The notes below the pieces were generated by a model, which was not told the origin of the DNA, ran no database searches, and was given only the letters and a program-made list of their open reading frames with translations. A program made the translations under genes and the position numbers. This document shows, piece by piece, positions 1 to 11,035 of a stretch of DNA of 64,000 bases. The DNA is from Xanthostigma xanthostigma. Lineage: Eukaryota > Arthropoda > Insecta > Raphidioptera > Raphidiidae. The stretch spans positions 6,860,001 to 6,924,000 of the forward strand of contig OY754466.1 of the NCBI GenBank assembly GCA_963575645.1, written 5' to 3'. Every line of letters begins with the position of its first letter. The first letter of the stretch is position 1.

Positions 1-108
1 TAGTAGTTATTCTTTAAAAGGAATACTGTAAATTAAATTTATGACGCTATTTATACTGTGTGGTAAACCAAATAAAGAGTTTTATTATTATTATTATTAT
101 ATTATTTA
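1..108 (+). mobile_element. LINE-like 3' end with ATT tail
   Basis: An AATAAA signal (71-76) is followed by a run of ATT triplets (about 81-104), typical of the 3' end of insect non-LTR retrotransposons. No coding part is in the window. It abuts the Helitron that starts at 109. Confidence 0.35.
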
Positions 109-562
109 CTAGTGGTCCCGTCCAGCTTCACTCGAATTTGTAGATGGCCACCGTTTTTTCGTCGACTTAGGTACGTTGCAAAATTGATATCCACGAAAAG
201 CGCTTAACATTAAACTGGATATAGTAAGCCATCCTTAAAAGATAGGCGTATGCCATCGCGGACTTTTCTGTAGGCCTATGAAAGAGGAACAATTCCACCA
301 TACATTGTTTAGTTATATCTCAAAGGGATTAGGCAGCGTTTTCGATGAAAGCTCCCAGCCAGCTTGATTTTTGCCGACATCTTCAACAATCATCGTTATA
401 TTTCAACCAATTTACACAAAACATTAATAAATTATATACATAAACCTTTCTCTTGAATCACTCCGTCCATTGATGAAAATCCGTTCTGTAGTTTTTGAGT
501 TTATCGCGTCCAGACAGACAGACAGACGCGACTAGGAGACTTTGTTTTATAGTATGTAGTGA
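109..562 (-). mobile_element. non-autonomous Helitron, widespread insect type
   Basis: Read on the minus strand it starts A|TCACTACATAC with a run of CTGT/CTGG repeats and the phrase CAGAACGGATTTTCATC, and ends GGGACCACTAG|T. The 5' TC, 3' CTAG and insertion between A and T are Helitron hallmarks, and the 5' block is one I know from many insect Helitrons. It has no coding capacity. Confidence 0.75.
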
Positions 563-623
563 TTACCTGTACCACTAACAAATTAACTGTAGTATGACTT
601 CAGAGAATATGTATTATTATCTA

Positions 624-1110
624 TACAGATTGTATCAAATCAAAACGGTCCATAGGACAATCTGTGTGTAAGACAGAGACGATATATAAAGATCTAAAGC
701 AGTAAGTCAGAATGAGATAAATGATCGCTAATATAGTTACTGTGGTTACGTAAATAAATAATTACGTACACTGTAAATCTTTTTACCAATTTATCAATTA
801 AAACAACTACAAATAAATTTATTATGTTGGCGGTTGAATTACCACCATAAAACCATTTAATTATTTGGATTTTTTCCCGAACAGTATAAATAGCCATTTT
901 ATCAATAATTTCACTAGTGAATACTGACATTGATAAAATTGTGATTTTTACTGTAGAAAACAAAGACGATACTATCAGATTGTATAACCACAGTAACTAT
1001 TAGCGATCATTTATCTCATTCTTACTTACTGCTTTAGTGCTTTATATAATATCGTCTCTGTCTTACACACAGAATGTTCTATGGACTGTTTTGATTTGAT
1101 ACAATCTGTA
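624..1110. mobile_element. foldback element with ~125-bp inverted repeats
   Basis: The left arm (624 to about 752) and right arm (about 985 to 1110) are imperfect reverse complements, starting TACAGATTGT and ending ACAATCTGTA, with a unique 230-bp centre. The right arm runs directly into the 5' end of the next Helitron, so one inserted at or beside the other. Confidence 0.7.
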
Positions 1111-1365
1111 TACTAATATATAAAGCTGAAGAGTTTGTTTGTTTGAATGCGCTAATCTCAGGAACTACTGGTTCAAATTGAAAAAACATTTTTTTTGTTG
1201 GATAGCCCATTTATCGAGGCTATAGGCTATAGACTAATATCACGCTACGACCAATAAGAGCGGAGCATCAATGAAAAATGTTGCAAAATGTATCTCAAAA
1301 ATAAGATTCTATTTAGGTAAAATGCCGTAACTAAATATACCAATATTAGCGTTGGACGTTCTGAA

Positions 1366-1438
1366 GCCCGCCTGGCTCAGTCGGTAGAGTACGTGACTCT
1401 TAATATCATGGTCGTGAGTTCAAGCCCCACGTTGGGCG
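1366..1438 (+). pseudogene. tRNA-Lys(CUU)-like sequence inside Helitron copy 1
   Basis: Cloverleaf order is recognisable: acceptor GCCCGCC/GTTGGGC, A box TGGCTCAGTCGG, anticodon loop CTCTTAA (anticodon CTT) and B-box region GAGTTCAAGCC. The whole follows eukaryotic tRNA-Lys-CUU. Several pairs are broken (three in the anticodon stem, one in the T stem), so it is tRNA-derived rather than a working gene. It is internal to the Helitron, not at a SINE head. Confidence 0.75.
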
Positions 1439-1590
1439 AATATATTTTTATTTTTTATTTTATTTACATTACTTTCTTACATTTAAATTTATTTTAATTT
1501 TATTTACGACTAATTAAAATTAAATAAATCTAATTAATAGCTCACTTGAAAACTGTTACAACTATAGGTACCTATATAAAAATAATTTTC

Positions 1591-1692
1591 AAGTAAATAA
1601 AATTGTCGACCAATTTTTCTCAGACCATACGAAAAATTGGTCGACAATTTTATTTACTTGATGAGTTCTATTCAGACGTTAATCAAAGATTT
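1591..1692. mobile_element. small palindromic insertion (family D) in Helitron copy 1
   Basis: Arms AAGTAAATAAAATTGTCGAC (from 1591) and GTCGACAATTTTATTTACTT (to 1660) form a hairpin, followed by a tail with CAGACGTTAATCAAAGATTT. It is flanked by repeated AAAAATAATTTTC and is absent from Helitron copies 2-4. Related pieces lie at 18.1-18.35 kb and 26.33 kb. Confidence 0.6.
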
Positions 1693-1963
1693 AAAAATAA
1701 TTTTCCTAGTGTTTTCAATTAAATATTTATTATGTTTTATTAATTCCAGTAATTATTGATTTAAAAGAAATTTATTATCTATACTTATAAAAAGTATAAT
1801 TAGGTACTGCTTTTTATCGACAAAAACTTTTGAACGGTAACTCCGATCATCATGAAATTTGGAGACCATTAATCTCGGTAAACTAAGATGAATGTGCGTA
1901 CTCAAGTCCCTCCCTTCCCCATTCGTTCTTTTGCACCCGGGTGAAACCGGGCGGGACCGCTAG

Positions 1964-2529
1964 TTAAAGGTAATATTTAAAAATTATAGGGTAAATCACT
2001 CCTGAGGGGTTCCATCAAACCTTACCAAGGGGGAGGAGGGATTAAAGTTTAGAAAAAAAAACAGCTCGCGTAAACGTCCCCTAACACCGATGACAGAACT
2101 CTTAACACCTCCACGTAAACAAAGTCAATGGTTTGGCCGATCATGTACGTCAATGGTTGTAAATCCCCGCTTTTCTATATACGATATTATACGCTGTTTC
2201 GTATTTACACGCGCGCCAACCCGGCTGAACCACTAGGTGTATAAACGCTGCAGGTTTGAGTACTACGCGCGGGTAATACCTTTACTACATACATAATATA
2301 ATTGGCTTATGGTTTGTAATTAATCAGTTTGCTGCGGTTTTGAAGTTTGTAATAAATGTCTAAAAGCGCTTTAGTCTATCCACTGCCGCCGTAAATTAGT
2401 TAGCTACATTTGTGTTGCAGGGGGGTGTGGGGGAGCGGAACAGTAGTATGGAATGCCGCAAGGTTAGCTACTAGAGCCCACGCTTTATAACCATAGTGTG
2501 CCGTTTTAACATGACAATAGTGTGGGCTA
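1964..2529. other. no gene recognised
   Basis: Mostly unique sequence. The last part has AGCCCAC (2475-2481) and GTGTGGGCT (2521-2529) as a short inverted pair just before the family-A element. Open frames here are short and unlike known proteins. Confidence 0.5.
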
Positions 2530-3117
2530 TTTTTGACGTGATAACGTCTTATAAATTGATGAATCACCAATCTTATAAATTGATAAAACACCGGCTGCAT
2601 GTACGAAAAAGTGTAACGTTCCTAACGTTCCGCCTGACCCTGTGCGTGCTTTTCTCGAAAACGGCCCTAACGATTTGGATGAAATTTACTGAAAAGGGAT
2701 TTTGGGGGGCAAAAAATCGTTTTAGCTAGGTCTCATCTCTCGAAAAAATCGTTTTCTTACAAATTTTATCATTATAAAAATCAATTTTTTGACGTATGAA
2801 AATACTTAAATATTGTAAGTAGGTTTTGGAATTTTATATAAACAGTGAAACAATTGTTTTATAAATATTATGACAGCTAATCTTTGAGACTTAAAATAAA
2901 TACGAAAGTAAGAAAGTTAAAAAAAACAATTATATTATATGGTGAGTAATTTAAATAAATAAAATTAACCTAAATTTGAAGCGAAAGATGCAATATCATA
3001 GATTCGAATTATTATAATTATTATATAAATTTAGGTTATGTATTACGGAATATGTTATCACGTAAAACTATCGTCCGTAAACCGACTTTACAGACAACCA
3101 ATTTTTTTGAAATAAAA
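2530..3117 (+). mobile_element. family A Helentron-like element, copy A1
   Basis: The left end is TTTTTGACGTGATAACGTC. The right part has the inverted match ACGTTATCACGTAAAA-type core, then a hairpin GTCCGTAAA..TTTACAGAC and the end AACCAATTTTT. One inverted repeat is terminal and the other is followed by a terminal hairpin. This asymmetric layout, with T-rich junctions and no target duplication, is that described for Helentron-associated non-autonomous elements. An internal pair TAACCTAAATTT..AAATTTAGGTTA adds a second hairpin. Confidence 0.6.
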
Positions 3118-3298
3118 CTTCTTTAGACGCGCTTTTTCAATTTTTGGCAAAGGCTCGGTGAGTTGACGTTACGGGCAAGTGTGGCCTATACTAACTCCGT
3201 TTATGCAATTTTTGGGAGTTTACCCGGAGACGAAGCGCATTTTAAAATACTCAACATGGCCGCCGTATGCCAAGCGTTTGCATTGATAGTCATATATA

Positions 3299-3521
3299 CA
3301 GTAGAGTCTCACTAATCCGGCACTATTAAAAACTAGGGGGTGCCGGATTATTGGAATGTTCGGATTATTGGATTGTATAGAACGTTTATAATATTATGGA
3401 AATAAAATAAAGCATTTTATAATGCGCTAGCGCGGAACGAAAGTAGGGAGGCGTGAGCGGAGTGTGCCGGATTAGTGGACGTACCGGACTACTGAAGTGC
3501 CGGATTAGTGATACTCTACTG
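3299..3521. mobile_element. pogo/Tigger-like MITE
   Basis: Perfectly placed inverted ends: CAGTAGAGTCTCACTAATCC at the left and GGATTAGTGATACTCTACTG at the right, flanked by TA on both sides (3297-3298, 3522-3523). CAGTAGAG(A/T)CTC...ATCC ends with TA duplication are typical of pogo-type Tc1/mariner elements. It has no transposase; 223 bp. Confidence 0.8.
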
Positions 3522-3545
3522 TACGAGTTTTCGATGTAGTATATT

Positions 3546-3712
3546 TCCGAGGAAGAAGGGATCCCGCACAAACCTTTTGGGATTTGGTTCTAGGTTAAAT
3601 TGTTCGGAAATGTTTTTATTTTATAGTTTGAAGGTCGCTAAAAAATGTCCATGGGCGCATAGCCCAAAAACCAATAGCTTTTTAGCTACAGATGTGTTTA
3701 GCGAGATTGTTG
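3546..3712. repeat. half of foldback family F
   Basis: Closely related to one arm of the foldback at 63122-63645: shared phrases CCGCACAAACC, TTTATTTTATAGTTT, TGTCCATGGGCGCATAGCC and TAGCTACAGATGTGTTTAGCG. Only one arm is present here, so the copy is truncated or the other arm was lost. Confidence 0.65.
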
Positions 3713-3985
3713 TTCCATAACAATCCGTGTGTCATTGTTAGAACGACAGTCGATTGTTGTCTCACGAAATTCTTTGTCGTCCCAACGGGGATCGTGTATT
3801 TTCCTTAATATCTTTTTTAAATTATGCATTTTAAAATTATGATATTATTACGCGATAATGGCCATAGAAGCCGATTCGCTCCTTTTAAAATAAAATAAAA
3901 AAAAATTATGATACCTAAAAATATATTTGTATTTTTCTTCAGGATTCTTATCTTTCGATACGTCACATGATGCATTTAAAAAGTA

Positions 3986-4578
3986 TCATATATATTAATA
4001 CGCTAAGGTTAAAGATGTTTGCCTCCCTTTTTAGAAAAAAACACAATTTCTCCACATAAATTATATATAATTTTACAGATAATTGCTTGCTCTACTGACA
4101 TCGACAACTAAAAAATTTATTATTGCTTTTGTTTTTGTAAATTAATTAAAATACAGCAACGCTGAACAACGTCTGCCATCTGACGGCTTTAATTTTGAAA
4201 CAACGTCAATACTTCGATCTGTCATCTGACCTTCATATTGTAATACAACAGACACAATACTGCATACTGCCATCTGACGGCTTTAATTTTGAAACAGCGA
4301 GCAACGCTGAACAACGTCACAGCAATGCTGTATGATGCCATCTGACGGCTTAGCTCAACGCTTTTGCTACTTGCGCCTCTATATGACAATTTTAGTAAAA
4401 TATTTCTTCGATCTGTCATCTGAGCTTCTTATTGTAATACAACAAAAAGAAGAACGTTATAAGCAGTGTGCAAAATTAGAAACGAATTGAACACCTGCAA
4501 TAATATTTAAAAAATAATTTTGTAAAGTGATAATTATTATACTTATTTAGTGCGAATAATTCGCACAGGTCACACTAG
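3986..4578 (+). mobile_element. Helitron family C, copy C1
   Basis: Starts A|TCATATATATTAATACGC and ends with a perfect 8-bp hairpin GTGCGAATAATTCGCAC, then AGGTCACA and CTAG|T. The interior has repeated GCCATCTGACGGC and CTTCGATCTGTCATCTGA modules. End structure and A/T target fit a non-autonomous Helitron; 593 bp. Confidence 0.75.
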
Positions 4579-5107
4579 TTTTTTTTTTAGTAAATTAATC
4601 CGTAAAATCGGAGTTTGCTTATTTACGTTATACGTCCGTGATTGGGTCATCTAACTCTATAATCTACCAAATTTCAACATTTTTCGTCGAGTAGATTCGA
4701 AGAAAAGCTGTCATCGACAACTAATTTATTATAATACCAGGGCCGGCGTAAGTTTTAACTGATTTATACTGTATATACGCGTAATGTTTCAAATTTAACG
4801 TAATTTAAACAAGCTAAGTGTCTCATTTACTATGATAATCTGACACATATATGAGTCATTTTAAACGGTTTTCATCTAATTGCTACTCCAGTGTAACTAA
4901 ATTACATTTTAAGTCACGTTACCGGGCCTGCAAAATATATCAGAGACGGACTTATCTTAAATATAGAATTTTGCACGATAGAAGGAACACGCGATATAAC
5001 GTTGTTTTTGATATGAAACACCTATTGGCGCGCTACTGTGATTTGTATATCGTGACGCTCTCTCATGTCCCCTCTACTCCACCGCTCTCGACTTCCTTGT
5101 GTGCCGT
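4579..5107. other. no gene recognised
   Basis: AT-rich unique DNA leading into a GC-richer run (about 5035-5107). The 111-codon frame that crosses it continues into the SINE and is not credible as a gene. Confidence 0.5.
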
Positions 5108-5482
5108 GAGGTACCGGGGTCGGATCCCAGCGGGGGCAGATGTGGCTGGGACTTTTTCCCGCTGCCTCCCGCCCGAGAAACGGTAATTCCTGTACCGGCC
5201 ATCTTGTTGAGGTTTTCCATGGTTTCCCTCAATAATTCCAGATAAATATCGAGATGGTTCCTTATTCAAGGCCATGGCCGATTACCGGTCAAACTCCTAT
5301 GCTCTAAAGTTTCCTACCTTATCCTAATGTCTTAAAATTCCTTCATTCGCTCATTGCCAAGTGGAAGTTTGAAAATGTAGAATATAACGGGAAGTGTGAT
5401 AGATGCAAAATAGTAATGGTGCGAATGGTGTCTGTTATGACATAAAGTAGAGAAGCGGACGTTAAACGCATTATTGTAATTA
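5108..5482 (+). mobile_element. tRNA-derived SINE family S, copy S1 (5' truncated)
   Basis: Shares with the other S copies the B-box region GGGGTCGGATCCCAGC, the body GTTGAGGTTTTCCATGGTTT, ATATCGAGATGGTTCC and GCGAATGGTGTCTGTTATGA, and the ending ATTATTGTAATTATT. The A-box part of the head is missing or too diverged. Confidence 0.75.
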
Positions 5483-5512
5483 TTTGTACGAGAGAGAAGC
5501 CTGCCTAATGAG

Positions 5513-5847
5513 TAAAACTGTAAAAGTAACGAGAAATTGTGTACCCGTATGTATTCGTTACTTAAAAAACCAGTACCCGTTACTTTCGTATCGTTACGTT
5601 ACTCGTTACTTTTCATACGACATACAATCGTGTACTAACAACATCAAGCATGTACCATCGCATCGAGGCGCATCGCATACGTGATACGATATGACTTCGT
5701 TCGTATAACCGCATCAAACGAGTCGAACTGGCATGGATACGACAAATGCGAGTAACGAAATGAATTTGTAAGTAACGATTCGTTAGTTCGAGTCAGACGA
5801 TGTACCCGTTACTCGGTAACGAATACATGCGGTTTGTTACAGCTCTA
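5513..5847. mobile_element. hAT-type MITE with CTAATGAG duplication
   Basis: Flanked by perfect 8-bp repeats CTAATGAG (5505-5512 and 5848-5855). Ends are TAAAACTGTAA and, inverted, TAGAGCTGTAA. The interior is full of GTAACG/CGTTAC motifs in both orientations, like the subterminal transposase sites of hAT elements. No coding capacity. Confidence 0.85.
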
Positions 5848-6080
5848 CTAATGAGCACACCATGTATGTACCGATTTATTCATGACACGACAGTAAGTAC
5901 TGCGCTTTCGTCGCCTATCATAGATGCGCAATAAGTGTACCTACATGAATAAAAAAAGTTTATTAATACTTTCTTTCAAACAGATTAGGTATTAATCCGC
6001 TACAAGTGCTCCTGCATATGCTAGGCTCATAAAACACATCCCGTCTCGATTTGTAACCTGACAGTTCTGATTCTATTAAA

Positions 6081-7519
6081 CATATATATTAATACGCTAA
6101 GGTTTAAGATGTTTGCCTCCCTTTTTAGAAAAAACCTCACAATTTCTCCACATAAATTATATATCATTTTGCAGATAATTGCTTGCTCTACTGACATCGA
6201 CAACTAAAAAATTTATTATTGCTTTTGTTTCTGTAATATAATTAAAATACAGCAACGCTGAACAACGTCTGCCATCTGACGGCTTTAATTTTGAAACAAC
6301 GTCAATACTTCGATCTGTCATCTGACTAGTGATGGGGTACTCGAGTACAAGAATCGATTCAGTACTCGATTCTTCAAAGTACTCGCTGTACTCGAGTACT
6401 TGTAACTTGTATTCGAATACTGGAGACCGAGTACAGGAATCGAATTCTTCCTACAGTTGATGCGTTTTTGTACCTGCGTGAATACACACTGGTATTCGAA
6501 TACACAGTACGAGTACACTGCAGTTAGCAGTGCACTGTGCTGGGATTGAATTCTTTTTACAGTCAATGCGATTCTGTACTAGCACGGCGTGTACTCGAAT
6601 ACCGAATACAATAAGTAATATAATAAGGAATAGATATTAGGCGTTTTGTCAACGCTACGTACTTACATAATGAAAAGGGGCACCTACTTACTTATTTTGA
6701 TTTTAATAATTTTATTAGGGAAACTAAAAACATTACTTACAATTATTTATTAAAAAATACAAAAATAAATAAACTCTTTAAAAAAATAAAAATCAATAAA
6801 CTCTTCTTTTGCCATATAAACAAAATAGCGTTCAGATTAAATAAAATAAAATAGATATAGTAAGTTTAACGACAATAAGTATTTGAAAATATTAACATAA
6901 CGAAATTTTTCGGTTATAACAATTTAACTTGCATAAAAATTGCACGGCCAACCATCATTCAGTATTCAGTGTTTCCAGCACAAGCTAATATGCGAGCCGA
7001 CGGTATTTGGTTAGCATGGTTAGCATCGATTCTAAGCAGCTGACAGACTATCAACTGCATGCAATGAGAAGAAGTACTCGGTACTCGGATAAGTATTCGA
7101 TTCTTAAAAGTATTCGAGTACAGAGTACTCGATTCTCAAAAAAGACGATTCTCCCCAACACTATATCTGACCTTCATATTGTAATACAACAGACACAATA
7201 CTGCATATTGCCATCTGACGGTTTTAATTTTGAAACAGCGAGCAACGCTGAACAACGTCACAGCACTGCTGCATGATGCCATCTGACGGCTTCGCTCAAC
7301 GCTTTTGCTACTTGCGCCTCTATATGACAATTTTAGTAAAATATTTCTTCGATCTGTCATCTGAGCTTCATATTGTAATACAACAAAAAGAAGAACGTTA
7401 TAAGCAGTGTGCAAAATTAGAAACGAATTGAATACCTGCAATCATATTTAAAAAATAAGTTTGTAAAGTGATAATTATTATACTTACTTAGTGCGAATAA
7501 TTCGCACATTTCATACTAG
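6081..7519 (+). mobile_element. Helitron family C, copy C2, split by a hAT element
   Basis: The left part (6081-6326) and right part (7164-7519) align with copy C1 across the insertion. The 3' end is a GTGCGAATAATTCGCAC hairpin and CTAG (7516-7519). The 5' TC is altered to CA. Without the hAT insert and one duplication it is about the size of the other copies. Confidence 0.8.
6327..7163. mobile_element. hAT-type element nested in Helitron C2
   Basis: Ends TAGTGATGGGG and, inverted, TAGTGTTGGGG, bordered by CATCTGAC (6319-6326) and TATCTGAC (7164-7171), a near-perfect 8-bp duplication of Helitron sequence that is single in other C copies. Both subterminal regions are packed with GTACTCGA-type palindromic repeats. 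No transposase frame is present. Confidence 0.85.
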
Positions 7520-8097
7520 TATACTAATAATAACGGTATTTCAACGTGAAATTGGAGTCAACTATCTGTGTGTATATATTTAAATAAAACAAAATATTAC
7601 GCTTTCAGTTGTTATAACAAAACAATAAATCATCTCGTATTGGTTTGTTTAAATGATTACCGCGCGTTAATTCTTTTACAACAATGGAACACAAATGTAC
7701 AACAATAAACAATTCTCCGTTCCCTTGTAGGTACATTTGTCTACCTGTCTAACACACCGGTAATGTAATTAGCGGGGGTGACGGCGGCCCCCAAACCACC
7801 TCCGTGCGCCAACCTCCGCGTTCAGAGCGCTTCGTTTAACTCCCAATGGGAATCGTTACAGCAAAACCCTTTGTGATCAGTGACAGCTGTAGGGTTTTTA
7901 TTTTAACACGACTACCAACTGTCAAGTTCTAATGGCACTAATGCTATATTATATCATTTACTCATTTTGTTACGAAAAACATACTATATATTATATAAGG
8001 TTTGCAGTCATACAGTGGCAGCTATACACTTTTTTTTTTCTTTTCAATTCGAAATTTCACAATTCAATAATGCTATTCTATTAAAAAAACTCCGGTA
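7520..8097. other. no gene recognised
   Basis: Unique DNA with a GC-rich patch at about 7765-7860. On either strand that patch has no splice-flanked frame that I recognise. Confidence 0.5.
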
Positions 8098-8680
8098 CCA
8101 GAGCCAAGTCCTGTTTCTTCATACCTCGATTGAAAGTACTTAGTACATACTTTCGGCATCAATTGTAAGGCAATAAAAAATTGGTTGTCTGTAAAGTCGG
8201 TTTACGGACGATAGTTGTACGTGATAACGTATTCCGCTCGAATATCATATTTAATAATACATAACCTAAATTTTAGTAGCTGTCAAACTATATTTTTACC
8301 GACTAATAATTTGATCAACCAAAGCAAAATACATATTTTTAAGCAATTATAAAAGACATTTAAAAGAATGTATATATATTATATATTTGTTAACAAACCG
8401 TATAATTTATCTGGCCATCTTCAGATGTAGCTTTCGCTGGAACAGCCGAAAAAAATGTTGAACGCACACTACTCTCTGACGTCACGCGAGAAGAGAGAGA
8501 CTATCGCTTATATCGCGCTCTCGCTTGCGGAACGTTACTCTTTTTCGTACGTGCAGCCGGTGTTTCATCATATTATAAGACGTTATCACGTCAAAAGTCT
8601 AACATTTACCCACTGATGCGGGAAGTACGTACGTTCGGGCGGCAGCGAAAAAAAAAACAACCTCTCAGCTGTTGTTTAGA
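8098..8680 (-). repeat. repeat R, copy R1, interrupted by family A
   Basis: Segments 8098-8172 and 8597-8680 (CATACCTCGAT.. and GTCTAACATTTAC..GATGCGGGAAGTACG) match the uninterrupted copy near 34120-34260 and an inverted copy at 58145-58290. The 423 bp between them is the family A element. Confidence 0.65.
8173..8595 (-). mobile_element. family A Helentron-like element, copy A2
   Basis: Left end ATAAAAAATTGGTTGTCTGT with the terminal hairpin; right end ACGTTATCACGTCAAAA. Comparison with the empty site at 34 kb (GTAAGGCAGAAAGTCTAAC) sets the borders directly and shows no clear target duplication. The interior differs from A1, A3 and A4. Confidence 0.65.
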
Positions 8681-9593
8681 TGTCGTTTCCATAGCAACCC
8701 TATTGCATTTTAGCTAATAGTCGCGACCAACTGTCATTCGTGTTTTTACGTATAACCTCAACGCTGCTTGTTTGAAACATATCTGGGTTTTTATTTAATT
8801 AATAACAAATTTAATAAGCGTACTTACGACCGTGGTATGATGAAGAAAAATAGTATACACCACACTGCAGGCCGAAAGTTTGATATCCTTGCACTGCGCG
8901 TCATGATGCCTGAGACGAAGAATATTAAACTTTCGGTCCTTGTGAAGCGAGCCGAAAAAAAATTTAATCAACTTTAGATAGGCTGTTTCTCGGTTATTTT
9001 TGAGTTTTGATAAAAACAAGTTACTTAAAATATTCGTCTATTTGATTTCTACACGCTGCAATTAGAAAAGAAGAATAAACTTAAAAATCACTCTGTATAT
9101 TATTTTAATGATGCATTTTTACACGCTTTATATTAACTTCACTTGTAAGTTTGTATGTATGTATGTTTGTTTGTAACCTTCTTTGGACTACAGCAAGTGG
9201 TTTATTACTGTATAATATGCCAGCACTGTAACTACAGTGTTTAGCCGTGCGGTCTAAAGCACGGATCTTCGCTGACGTCAACGGGTCCAGTACGATAACA
9301 CTATGCACCCAAATTTTGAAATTTTTTTTTTTAAGTCATAGAAAACGCTAAATTTTGACGTTCAAAAAAAAAAATCTTTGCGGATTATTCACAAATTTCC
9401 TCAAAAATACGTGAAAAAAATGGAACTACTTTTCGTCTTTCACTGTCATTTTTTGAATCTAACCAATCAAAAATCACAAATACACGTCATAGCAACTGGT
9501 GTAGAATTATTGTATAACTATCTCACTTTGAATGCAGCTTTCGATTGTGTTATGCAAGCAGGGTCGTATTTAGATTCGGATACCCGTTTATCG
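8681..9593. other. no gene recognised
   Basis: AT-rich DNA with a GTATGTATGTATGTTTGT run near 9156. No credible coding frame. Confidence 0.5.
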
Positions 9594-9839
9594 TTTATCG
9601 TTCACCCCAGAATTACAATTCGCATACCCGTTTATCGTTCACCCCGGAATTGTTTTTTTAAAAACTCCACATTTGCCCCTTCCCGTTTCACTGCGAGACA
9701 ATTCGCATACCCCTTTATCGTTCACCCCAGAATTACAATTCGCATACCCGTTTATCGTTCACCCCGGAATTGTTTTTTTAAAAACTCCACATTTGCCCCT
9801 TCCCGTTTCACTGCGAGACAATTCGCATACCCCTTTATC
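9594..9839 (+). repeat. two 120-bp tandem units
   Basis: Bases 9601-9720 and 9721-9840 are identical except for the last base, so the duplication is recent. Each unit itself contains two copies of ATACCC(G/C)TTTATCGTTCACCCC. The period is divisible by three, which creates an artificial 163-codon frame with a repeated 40-residue block. Confidence 0.9.
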
Positions 9840-10219
9840 AAAAAAAGCGGTGGTTTTCAATCTTCATGAAAATGTGAGTTTTAAATTTAAAATTCGTTTT
9901 GTAAATTAAAATTTCCAAATACGACTCTGCCCTGAACGTTCAATTGTATTTCATTCCAACCAATTGATATTTCTATCTTTGTTTATCATAAGTACAGGTA
10001 TATATAACTTTCTCTTTTCTTATCACTATATAAGACAAGATAGCGATCGCTATAGTAAATAATATACTTACTATACCATATTTAATTTTTTTAAATTAAT
10101 TTATAAAAATTAATTTTCCGCACTTAAAACGACCAATAACGCTGTTATATGTTATATAAAACAATAATTGTGAATTTCCAGTGGATATTTTGCATAGCAA
10201 GTTATCGTACTCTTACCCA

Positions 10220-10341
10220 ATAATGATAAAAAAATACTAGTATTATTGTGAAAAAAGCGTGGGGCGCTCGATGTACGAAAATGTGGAACAAAGCGCCCCA
10301 CGCTTTTTTCACAATAATGCTAGTATTTTTTATTCATTATT
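10220..10341. repeat. long near-perfect hairpin
   Basis: Arms of about 45-50 bp (AAAAAAGCGTGGGGCGCT at the inner left, AGCGCCCCACGCTTTTTT at the inner right) flank a ~23-bp loop. Outer parts are AT-rich with ACTAGTATTATTGTG. Nothing similar elsewhere in the window. Confidence 0.8.
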
Positions 10342-11035
10342 GTTTTAAGCTTATTTTAAAAAAAATATTTTTTACTTTTTAGTTCGATATAAAGCGTGTT
10401 TTTTAGTTTTTTTAAACTATATTTTTGATTTGGAACGCCACTGGAAACAATATATCGCACGTGTTGCTCTGTAATTCAGCTATTATTCTATCATTATGTC
10501 GTTATAGGTCATTTGTATTTTTTTACAATACACAGTGTTCTCTGACATTTATTTTAATTGCGCCATTTTGAAGTCACAACAATAGCTGCGATGCATGTTT
10601 GTTTTTTAATTAAATGTCGTCGCAATTACAGTAATTTGAAAAAATTAAAAATCCCTGTATTTACATTTTGCAATTTGGAGTCTTTTTCTCGCTTTGTATA
10701 TTTTAACCGTTGGCGTGAGAGGAACAGAAAAATAACATTAAAACTGACTTTTATTTTGTTGAGGTTACAATTTTCTGAGGTTATTTTTTACAGGTTCCTG
10801 TTTTTGTTTGCATTTTTCCATTAACTCTCAAATTAGAAAGCCACTTTTTTATTCTTAATTACTAGTCAATTTAATTTTTTGGGATTATTTACATTTCCAT
10901 ATAAGAAATGACGTCATATTTTATCATTGACAATTCTAAAGGTGGCTCCCTTTAAGTCACGCAAAGTTGTCCATGTATGGCATGGGTTACGTTGGCTTTG
11001 AGAACCGCTGTGGTTTGCGTAGACCTGCGACTTAA

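Larger units (their letters stand above)
1105..1963 (+). mobile_element. Helitron carrying a tRNA-Lys-like sequence, copy 1
   Basis: It starts near TATACTAATATATAAAGC and ends in a CCCGG..CCGGG hairpin followed by CGGGACCG and CTAG|T (CTAG at 1960-1963). It shares the phrases GGAACTACTGG, GATAGCCCATTTATCGAGG and CACGCTACGACCAATA with three other copies. The exact 5' base is blurred by the adjoining foldback. It is longer than the others because a ~100-bp palindrome is inserted at 1591. Structure fits Lep1-like non-autonomous Helitrons; the internal tRNA-like block is the unusual part. Confidence 0.8.

Noticed and set aside
1366-1438. A working tRNA-Lys gene
   Set aside because: Anticodon arm, acceptor and T stem all have broken pairs, and the sequence lies inside a Helitron whose other copies have further changes. 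I call it tRNA-derived.
2496-2729. Frame shared by 2.5, 17.4 and 26.5 kb as a gene family
   Set aside because: It lies within copies of the family A element and has no known motif; the similarity reflects recent element copies.
5063-5275. Short frames shared among 5, 30, 38 and 56 kb as a conserved protein
   Set aside because: They are readings through the body of the SINE family S.
9230-9300. tRNA-like or SINE-like patch (GCCGTGCGGTCTAAAGCACG)
   Set aside because: There is a small hairpin, but no A and B box pair at proper spacing and no second copy in the window.
9378-9869. 163-codon frame as a repeat protein
   Set aside because: Its repetition comes from a 120-bp tandem duplication whose length happens to be divisible by three. 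The rest has no protein-like features.
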